A stretch of 64,000 nucleotides of DNA from JALHST01 sp038316335 (GTDB taxonomy: Bacteria; Bacteroidota; Bacteroidia; Flavobacteriales; Flavobacteriaceae), in contig JBBQAM010000012.1 of assembly GCA_038316335.1 (NCBI GenBank), forward strand, positions 1-64,000, written 5' to 3'. Position 1 is the stretch's first letter. Each line of letters begins with the position of its first letter. Below the pieces are notes generated by a model. That model was not told the origin of the DNA. It worked only from the letters and a program-made list of their open reading frames with translations, and did not search any database. This document shows positions 43,509 through 50,638 of this stretch, one piece after another. Position numbers and translations under genes: made by a program.

Positions 43509-45224
43509 TTATTGATTATGGTATAAGGTTCCGTCTTCATCCTCATAGATATTCGCGGCCGTTGCAGTTGGATCATCTACCTGCATAATCCATTTTTCGT
43601 TGCTATATTTTCCGTTCAAATTTGAGACGAAGGCCATTTCAGCATCTTTCTTGAAATTGAAATCCGCCAAATACACGTAATAAAGTCCGTTTTCCTTATT
43701 ATAGAATTGTTTCGCATCCAATCCTTGATCCAAGAGTGATTTCATAAAGGCATTTAGGTATTTTTTATTTTTATAGACATTGGCAATCACATAGTAACCC
43801 GATTTCACGCCGCTTAAGTCAGATTGGTTCAACACCTTGATAGGAAGTTTTACATATTCCTTTTTTTCTGGGATGCGTATGTTTTTTGATAATTCGAGCT
43901 CTTTTTCATTTGAAACCAGGATGGTATTCTGAACATTGCTGTAATCGTCGAAATTTGCCTTGATATTGCTTTTTATATCGTTACGCAACAGTCTCACGAT
44001 GGTTTCGAACCGATTTTCAAAGGCCGCTGTCCTAGCTTCTTCGATAGAATCCTGTCGTAAGATCAACTCATCTAATATTAATCGATTTTGGTAGGCGAGT
44101 GAATTGGGATCTTCTATAGCCTGGTCGTCGATTTTTGAATTTGTGGCGACCAAACTTTTGTTTTTTTCCAGGCTTTTGTTTTTTTCCGCGGTTAGTCTTA
44201 AAATCTGTTCTTCATAATTACGTACGATCCGATCTATTTTTGAATCCTCAGAATTATCGGCATAGCTATCTAATCCATCATTTTCATTTTTAAAGGTATA
44301 TGCCAGGGAGAGTTCATGATTCCAACCCAGGTCGGCATCGGTTTGCGTTAAATCCTTTTCCATTAAATAACCTAAGGACATTCGTTTGCTAAGATTGAAT
44401 CCGAGACCTACCGACATTCCATAGGTATCATCCAAAGTAGTCTGAAACCATCCATATTTTGGCAAGTCTAATAAAACCGAGGCCAAATAACCTAAACTGT
44501 TGTCCTCATTTCTATTGACTTGAATAAGGGGCATAAGCCGCGCATCGGCAAAAAGTCCACGTGTTGCACTAAAACTGTGCGTATATTGCAGGGAAGTGGT
44601 AATACTTTTAGTATCAAGCCTTGTCAAAAATGTATTGGTAGTTTGATTGTACTTAAAGAGGTCTTGGGCATACACACCAAAATCGAATGCACCCACTGAA
44701 AGTGTAATACCAGGTTGGATGGCGATTTTACTTTCTTTGGTAGCTTCCATAAGCGCAGGATCATTTTCGGTCGCGACCACCCTATTTTTGTCTAGACCTT
44801 CGTTAAAATAGGTCACGTTTGTCCCAAAGGTCAGTTTACTTTTTGCCCCGAGCTGCACCGATGTGGCATAGTTGGCATTAAAGCCAAATTCTTGTATTAC
44901 CCCCGACCATTGGCTATAAATGCCGATGCCCAATGCGGTATGGTCATTAAGACGATTACTAAAACCAAGAAAGTAATTTTGGCTGTTGTCTTCAAAAGTG
45001 GCATATTGATTTCTATGCAGAATATTTAAATACGATTTATTTTCACGAACCAGGGAAAAAGTAGGATTCAATAAGAACCTATTAAAAAACATTTGATTGT
45101 GATACGTATTATTCGAACCAATATTGGGGTTAACTTCTTGGCTATAAGATGCCTGAGTATAAAGAGCCAGGCAAATTACACCTAGTAGGTATATTTTCTG
45201 TGATATGTTCGTATTGCAGCTCAT
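43509..45224 (-). CDS. PorP/SprF family type IX secretion membrane protein fused to a SPOR-like domain
   Basis: 571 residues. After a signal peptide (ending near ASYSQE) comes a PorP/SprF barrel (about 30-320): NQMFFNRFLLNPTFSLVREN and NYFLGFSNRLNDHTALGIGI are typical. A coiled-coil stretch (about 330-360, EEQILRLTAEKNKSLEKNKS) follows, and the end (about 470-555, VKSGYYVIANVYKNKKYLNA, GLYYVYLADFNFKKDAEMA) looks like a SPOR domain, which binds denuded peptidoglycan. SprF/PorP proteins help export or anchor particular T9SS cargo. It follows the PD40 protein gene on the same strand (215-nt gap). No cargo adhesin gene is adjacent. Confidence 0.85.
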   Translation of the reverse strand: MSCNTNISQKIYLLGVICLALYTQASYSQEVNPNIGSNNTYHNQMFFNRFLLNPTFSLVRENKSYLNILHRNQYATFEDNSQNYFLGFSNRLNDHTALGIGIYSQWSGVIQEFGFNANYATSVQLGAKSKLTFGTNVTYFNEGLDKNRVVATENDPALMEATKESKIAIQPGITLSVGAFDFGVYAQDLFKYNQTTNTFLTRLDTKSITTSLQYTHSFSATRGLFADARLMPLIQVNRNEDNSLGYLASVLLDLPKYGWFQTTLDDTYGMSVGLGFNLSKRMSLGYLMEKDLTQTDADLGWNHELSLAYTFKNENDGLDSYADNSEDSKIDRIVRNYEEQILRLTAEKNKSLEKNKSLVATNSKIDDQAIEDPNSLAYQNRLILDELILRQDSIEEARTAAFENRFETIVRLLRNDIKSNIKANFDDYSNVQNTILVSNEKELELSKNIRIPEKKEYVKLPIKVLNQSDLSGVKSGYYVIANVYKNKKYLNAFMKSLLDQGLDAKQFYNKENGLYYVYLADFNFKKDAEMAFVSNLNGKYSNEKWIMQVDDPTATAANIYEDEDGTLYHNQ

Positions 45225-45439
45225 GATTGGGGGTATTTAAGTTAAACTATTACGTGTTGTTTTGGGATATTCATTCGATAAATGGGCCATTGTAACAAGA
45301 TTTCCGATACGATTTTATAGATACATTCGTTTCCTTGATCGCTATTACATAGTTGGTTGCTACTATTTCACCGAGAATAACGCTTGGTAGTATAGAAAAA
45401 CAACCGGTTATAGAATGATGACCAGTATCTCCTTATTCA

Positions 45440-46633
45440 CTAATCGTTTTCGAATACAGAAGTAGTGTAGTCGACTTTGGCGTCGGTATTAAAGGCCTCT
45501 AAAATGTTATAACCCTTTTTTTCCTCTGTCGCCATGTTCGGATCCTTCGAATACATGAAAGCCACACGTTGTACGGATTGTTTATCCGCACCTCGATTTG
45601 ACAGTACGTATCCCATGCCTTTTTCGGCAAATGAAATCGAAAAATCATCTTGGTTACTGTTGACCTTTCCGCCTAAATTAACTGATTGCCCCACTTTTTT
45701 GCGGTCAACCTGAGCTAGATAAACATCGAGTCCACCGAAGCCTTTATGTCCTTCAGAAGCGAAAAAGAGTGTATTACTGCCGACAATTTGTGGATAAAGA
45801 TCGTTTTTGTCGGTATTGACCTTTTTACCCAGATTTTTTGCGACCCCAAAATGGCCATGCCCGTCAGATTCAGCGACATAGATATCGAATTTACCAAAGG
45901 TTCCTGGCATGTTCGATGCAAAAAACAACCGTTTGCCATCTGAGGAAATTGCGGGGTGTTTGACCGAGTAATTTTTCGGGCCTAGCGTTATTTCCTGAAT
46001 GTTTTTCCACTCACCTTGAACGTTTTCGGCTTTGAATATCTTATGTACCAGCTCTTTTTTACTGAATAAACCGTACGTGGGCTTTACTGGGATGGCTTTA
46101 CTGAAATAGGCCGTTTTGCCGTCAGCGGTAATGGCAAGCTGATCATCTGGGAGTTGAACGCTTTGAGGGTTTAAATCGCCCTTATTATAGGTATCGGCCA
46201 AAAATTCAATGGAGGAATTTCCTATAGGCTCTTTATTCAACTGATAATCCGATTTTACCGAGGCAACCCAGTCTTTCTCATCGGAGCTACTTGACGTACC
46301 CGTTGCAGTCGATTGCTTTAGGGCATATAGGTATCGCTCTTGATAACTGGTACTTAAGGTACCATCTTGATTGCTATCCATCAGTTTTTTATACCAAAAG
46401 ACAGCTGTTACATAATTTTTGGTCAAAAAATTGGCATTTCCCAAATCTTCGAATACCTCTCGGTCGGTATACCCTAAGTTTTTAAGTTTAAGGTATTGAT
46501 CAACACGCTGATGTGTTTCGATTTGATTTGAATCATCGGAAAAGGACCTTTTGGTATTCTGGGCAGAAACCGAATAACTTAAAAATGTAATAATACATCC
46601 TAAAGTCGCGTTGTAGATTGAAGCATTTTTCAT
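45440..46633 (-). CDS. PD40-repeat protein, PorE-like without OmpA domain
   Basis: 397 residues. Signal peptide (LSYSVSAQN), a TPR-like helical part (about 35-110, NFLTKNYVTAVFWYKKLMD) and then WD40-like PD40 blades: HPAISSDGKRLFFASNMPGT, YPQIVGSNTLFFASEGHKG, FSISFAEKGMGYVLSNRG. T9SS PorE and many flavobacterial relatives continue into a peptidoglycan-binding OmpA domain; here the protein ends soon after the propeller. The missing wall-binding part may be supplied by the SPOR domain of the PorP/SprF protein encoded downstream. Probably periplasmic. Confidence 0.8.
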   Translation of the reverse strand: MKNASIYNATLGCIITFLSYSVSAQNTKRSFSDDSNQIETHQRVDQYLKLKNLGYTDREVFEDLGNANFLTKNYVTAVFWYKKLMDSNQDGTLSTSYQERYLYALKQSTATGTSSSSDEKDWVASVKSDYQLNKEPIGNSSIEFLADTYNKGDLNPQSVQLPDDQLAITADGKTAYFSKAIPVKPTYGLFSKKELVHKIFKAENVQGEWKNIQEITLGPKNYSVKHPAISSDGKRLFFASNMPGTFGKFDIYVAESDGHGHFGVAKNLGKKVNTDKNDLYPQIVGSNTLFFASEGHKGFGGLDVYLAQVDRKKVGQSVNLGGKVNSNQDDFSISFAEKGMGYVLSNRGADKQSVQRVAFMYSKDPNMATEEKKGYNILEAFNTDAKVDYTTSVFEND

Positions 46634-47522
46634 AGGTTAAGATTTAGAGTTATTAGGGACTACCAAAATTCATATATTTAAGGGAACCAATAACTAGCAA
46701 AAATTCATAGGTTTTTCCTCTTACCAGCCATTTTTGTTAAGATTTCGTGCATTTGGTCGATTTTTTTATTCTTCTCAACGTATTTTCATTTCATTTTCCC
46801 AAAAATCAATAGTGGTATTACAATTGTATATCCCTCGATTTTGAGCTTAAGTTTCGCTCCTTTTTCGGCTTACATATTAGTTGAGGTTATTATTTGATGC
46901 CATTTATTTAATTGAAAATGTTGGCACCTATGATATATTAAGTTGCAAAAGCACTCGCAAATGCAGACCGACTAAAGGGTGAAGTAAGGGCGCTTGGAAA
47001 CCAAGTGTGGTACCTCAGGTTGCAATCACATACCTCTATGAATGAAACTTCGGGTTGGCAACGAAGCAGGAATCGATTAGTAAAGTATGCTGCCTAAAAA
47101 CTTAAAAAGCGGCTCTGCGATTTAAGGTATACAAAAAAGAGCTGGGCATGGCCCCGCAAGCCTGGCATACATAAGATTTTATTTAAAGCTTTTTTAAAGC
47201 ATATCACGGCCAAAATGTTCACCCAATGCACTTTATGCAAGCTCCGCCTTTATATTTTTACTATATGTACATGTTGTTTTAAAACAAAATAGTATATCTT
47301 TAGTTTATCACTTTCAGCAATTGAGAACAATTTAGATCGTTCAAAAAAACTAGATTGTCTTATTTCGTTTCAACCATTTGATCATCAGCACTTAAATTTC
47401 AAAAAGGAGGTGCTAGATAATGGAGCATTCATCGCGCTACTTCCCCCCGAGGTTTTAGCCCTATATGGGTATTATTTTAAAATGCTTAGAATAAGTATGT
47501 AATCATAAAACCCACAATAGAT
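46634..47522. other. 0.9-kb gene-poor spacer
   Basis: Divergent region between the PD40 operon and the propeller lipoprotein. No family-like coding frame on either strand. Near its right end (about 47403-47455) a strong AGGAGG followed 8 nt later by ATG 47419 opens only a 12-codon frame (MEHSSRYFPPRF), which could be a leader peptide or chance. The middle (46960-47180) has a higher GC content and may be gene decay, but I cannot identify a source. Confidence 0.45.
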
Positions 47523-49370
47523 ATGAAACCAATTAAAAAACCATTTGTAAATTCAGTCCTCAAGCTCGCATTTTTGACCCTGTTTTTCCTAACTTTTTCC
47601 TGTAGCCAGGATATCATCCCGGACCCCTCTGAGAATCTTAACGCCGTAAATTCCAAATACAGGAATGACGATAAATCGTGTAATGCCGTTTTAAAGGAGT
47701 TGGCCATTGGCGCTAAAGTAAAAGGAGCCAATGGTATCGACATAGGCCCCGATGGCAATCTGTATGTTGCTAGTGTTAATGGTCTTGAAATTGCCGTGAT
47801 GGACAAGCACAATGGAAGGATCATCAAGCGGTTGGGACAAGAAGTAGGGGTAAGGGGTCCTGACGATCTAGTGTTTGGCCCTGATGGCTCACTGTACTGG
47901 ACTAACATTCTTATTGGAACCGTAGGGCGATTAGCGCCCGATGGCACAATGACCGAACAGTTTGTTGCCCCGGGTGTGAATCCGATTACGTTCTCAGAAG
48001 ATGGGAGTCGTCTCTTCGTGGCACTTGATTTTCTAGGTGATGGGCTTTATGAGCTTAAACCTGATTTTAGCGAGCCTCCACGACATATTATCGAATCTAC
48101 CGAGGCAATCCCGTTCCCTCTTGGTTTTTTCAACGCATTCGACTACCGTGATGGGCACTTATACGGCCCTCTTTTCGCGGCAGGCATGGTGATTAGGGTG
48201 GATGTTGGCGGACCAGATGATCTTGCTACATCGACCCCATTTGTGGATGGGATAGCGCAAGTAGTTGCAACCGGTTTCGTGAACCCGGCTTCGGCAAAGT
48301 TCGGTCCCGATGGAATGCTTTATGTCTTAGATCAAACAGGTGAGGTCTGGAAAGTAAATCCAGATGGTGTCGACGAAAAAACACTTTTTACGACCCTTCA
48401 GCCTGGGCTTGATAACATGGTCTTTGACTCGGATGGCGACTTATATATGACCAATAATGACGAAGGTTGGGTGGCCAAGATACTACCATCCGGGAAGGCG
48501 CGCATTCTAAGCCCAGGAGGAATGATCGCCCCACAAGGTCTGGCAGTTTTACCAGGATCGCATCGACAGGATGAATTGTATGTGGCCGACCAGTTCCAGG
48601 TGCGAAAAATTAATAGTCAATCTGGCAAACAGGAAAATAGATTTAAAGGGTACCTTATCCCCCAAGAAGGTGGGCTGACATTGCCCATGACGATTTCAGC
48701 AGATGGAGACAAATTGGTGGTTTCTTCTTGGTTCGGTGGTGATGTTCAAGTCTGGGATCCTCAAACTAATGAGGTGCTTGAGGATTATCCCACGGGGGTT
48801 CCGATTAACGCCATCGGATTCAAAAATGGGATTGTAGTAGCTGATCTGGTAGTAGGTGGATTGATCTGGGCAAGTGACGGGTCACAGCTAAAAGTCGACG
48901 GGGCACCACTCCCGTTAGTTGTGGCAAGTGGTTTGGCAACTGATGGTGAAAGATTGTGGGTTGCCGACTGGGCGACCGGTACAATTTATCAGATTGGTTT
49001 TGATGGTATAATTCCAAATTCACTTATTGTAGTCGCCTCCGGACTCTCGTTTCCCGAAGGGTTGGCATTTGATGAGGATGGAAGCCTAGTGGTGGTAGAA
49101 ACAGGTGAATCCCGACTTTCCCGTATAGACTTATCCACTGGAGCGGTAACTAAGATAGTCGATGGTCTTAAACTTAGTGGGCCTGCCTTGGAGGGCTATC
49201 CACCAACTTGGTTCTTTGATGGAGTGGCAATTGGCCAGTCAGGGGATATCTATGTTTCGGGTGGCGGAAAGAATGTCATTTACAAGGTTTCGCAAAAAAA
49301 AGACCGTCATGATGATGATCACGATCATGATCACGATCATGGGCACGGTCATGGGCACGACAGACATTAA
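47523..49370 (+). CDS. Beta-propeller (SMP-30/NHL-like) lipoprotein with His/Asp-rich tail
   Basis: 615 residues. The N-terminus has a hydrophobic signal ending FLTFSCSQD, a probable lipoprotein Cys. The body is a repeated beta-propeller of the SMP-30 / NHL / gluconolactonase type with recurrent (I/L)xxGPDGxLYVxxxxG units (ANGIDIGPDGNLYVASVNG, FGPDGSLYWTNILIGTVGR, FGPDGMLYVLDQTGEVWKVN, FDEDGSLVVVETGESRL). The last about 24 residues are nearly all His, Asp and Gly (DDDHDHDHDHGHGHGHDRH), a likely metal-binding tail. It could be a surface or periplasmic lactonase or a binding platform; substrate unknown. A terminator follows at 49457-49486. Confidence 0.8.
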   Translation: MKPIKKPFVNSVLKLAFLTLFFLTFSCSQDIIPDPSENLNAVNSKYRNDDKSCNAVLKELAIGAKVKGANGIDIGPDGNLYVASVNGLEIAVMDKHNGRIIKRLGQEVGVRGPDDLVFGPDGSLYWTNILIGTVGRLAPDGTMTEQFVAPGVNPITFSEDGSRLFVALDFLGDGLYELKPDFSEPPRHIIESTEAIPFPLGFFNAFDYRDGHLYGPLFAAGMVIRVDVGGPDDLATSTPFVDGIAQVVATGFVNPASAKFGPDGMLYVLDQTGEVWKVNPDGVDEKTLFTTLQPGLDNMVFDSDGDLYMTNNDEGWVAKILPSGKARILSPGGMIAPQGLAVLPGSHRQDELYVADQFQVRKINSQSGKQENRFKGYLIPQEGGLTLPMTISADGDKLVVSSWFGGDVQVWDPQTNEVLEDYPTGVPINAIGFKNGIVVADLVVGGLIWASDGSQLKVDGAPLPLVVASGLATDGERLWVADWATGTIYQIGFDGIIPNSLIVVASGLSFPEGLAFDEDGSLVVVETGESRLSRIDLSTGAVTKIVDGLKLSGPALEGYPPTWFFDGVAIGQSGDIYVSGGGKNVIYKVSQKKDRHDDDHDHDHDHGHGHGHDRH

Positions 49371-50095
49371 AAGCCATCTTTCGTAAGATCAAACCATACG
49401 ATGGTTTGTTGATCTTAAAAGGCAAATTATAATTGTTAGGAATTCAAAAGGCAAATAAAAAACGGGGATATTAGTCCCCGTTTTTTATGAATAAGATTTC
49501 ACATGGTGCTTCTAAAAAGATAGGCATTTCACCCGAATCCCATGGTTACTTTAAACTTAAAAATCCAACGCATGATTTTCGCTTTTGATGACCTTGGTAA
49601 AGATTTAGCGCATTTGCAGATCAGGATGCCCGAATTTTAATTCGCAATGCAACACCTTTTTTATTGACCTTCGCTTAGTCCGATAATTTATAGACTTAAA
49701 AGTGTTACCGTTTCAAAGGATTCCTCCTCGATAGAATAGTGGATAGCCAGGTAATTATGTTACCAAGACATATTTTGATGTATAGATCGTGCTAAAGGAA
49801 TGCATACGGAAGGAATTTAAACGTAAACAGCCTGTACTTGTTTTAAAAGTTCGAACCCTACGGAATAACAAGGAATTGATCATCCTGTAGCATCGTAATC
49901 TTCTTAAAAAATTATGAAATTGGCTCATTTAATTCAGAACTTTTATTTTAACATGAGCTTTAACGTATTGATTATATACCGATTAAATATTAATAATTTT
50001 ATCAATGACATAGATTTTGATTTTTAATAATTGCTTGATTTGTCAAAAAAAGTTATAAAAAATCAATATCTTCAAGAACATTAAAAAGTCATGAC
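49371..50095. other. 0.7-kb gene-poor spacer
   Basis: Contains an imperfect hairpin (49385-49416, AAGATCAAACCAT against ATGGTTT...GATCTT) and the terminator at 49457-49486. The remaining about 600 nt is AT-rich with no coding frame of note; the promoter of the DinB gene should be near its right end. Confidence 0.5.
49457..49486 (+). terminator. Terminator of the propeller lipoprotein gene
   Basis: Perfect 12-bp stem AAAAAACGGGGA (49457-49468) with TCCCCGTTTTTT (49475-49486), six-base loop, T-run at the end. Confidence 0.88.
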
Positions 50096-50557
50096 ATGCA
50101 ATATATACTACAACTGTTTCAACAAAACCGAAGAAATATCGGCGAGCTCTTAAAAGAACATTCCTTGACCCAGGCAAACACGATTCCACAAGGGTTCAAC
50201 AATAATCTGATATGGAATGCGGGTCATATTTTGGTGTCACAACAGTTTCTGTTATATCATTTCTCAGGTTTGACCATGCCCGAGTTTGTCCAGGTACTTG
50301 CACCTAAATACGGAGCAAATACTTCCCCGACTGTGGAGGCATCTCAAACCGAAATGAATTTGATTGTCACCGAGCTAATCAAATCTTCTGAAAAACTTGT
50401 CGAGGATTACAAAAATGACGTTTTTAAATCATATGAAAAATACACTTCCAAGTATTTTGGCATTACGATGAAAAATATTGATGAAGCCATCAGTTTTAAT
50501 ACATTTCACGAGGGATATCATTTTGGTTTTATGAGGGCCATCACAAAAAATGTATAA
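50096..50557 (+). CDS. DinB family protein
   Basis: 153 residues, four-helix-bundle DinB/YfiT-type. The three metal His are visible: NAGHILV near residue 43, and FHEGYHFG near 138-142. The family includes bacillithiol- or mycothiol-type transferases and many proteins of unknown role; Bacteroidota do make bacillithiol in part, so a thiol transferase is possible. The start is ATG 50096. It precedes the cyclase-STAND gene by 81 nt on the same strand; whether they are co-transcribed is uncertain. Confidence 0.87.
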   Translation: MQYILQLFQQNRRNIGELLKEHSLTQANTIPQGFNNNLIWNAGHILVSQQFLLYHFSGLTMPEFVQVLAPKYGANTSPTVEASQTEMNLIVTELIKSSEKLVEDYKNDVFKSYEKYTSKYFGITMKNIDEAISFNTFHEGYHFGFMRAITKNV

Positions 50558-50638
50558 TAAAATACGCAAGTTCCCTTTATTGCCGAGTGAAAAATTATTC
50601 CTGTACATTTTTGTTGATTTCCTAACAAAGGGAAGGCT

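Noticed and set aside
46960..47180. GC-richer spacer segment as a transposase remnant
   Set aside because: I could not find any transposase motif, terminal inverted repeat or target duplication; recorded only as a gene-poor spacer.
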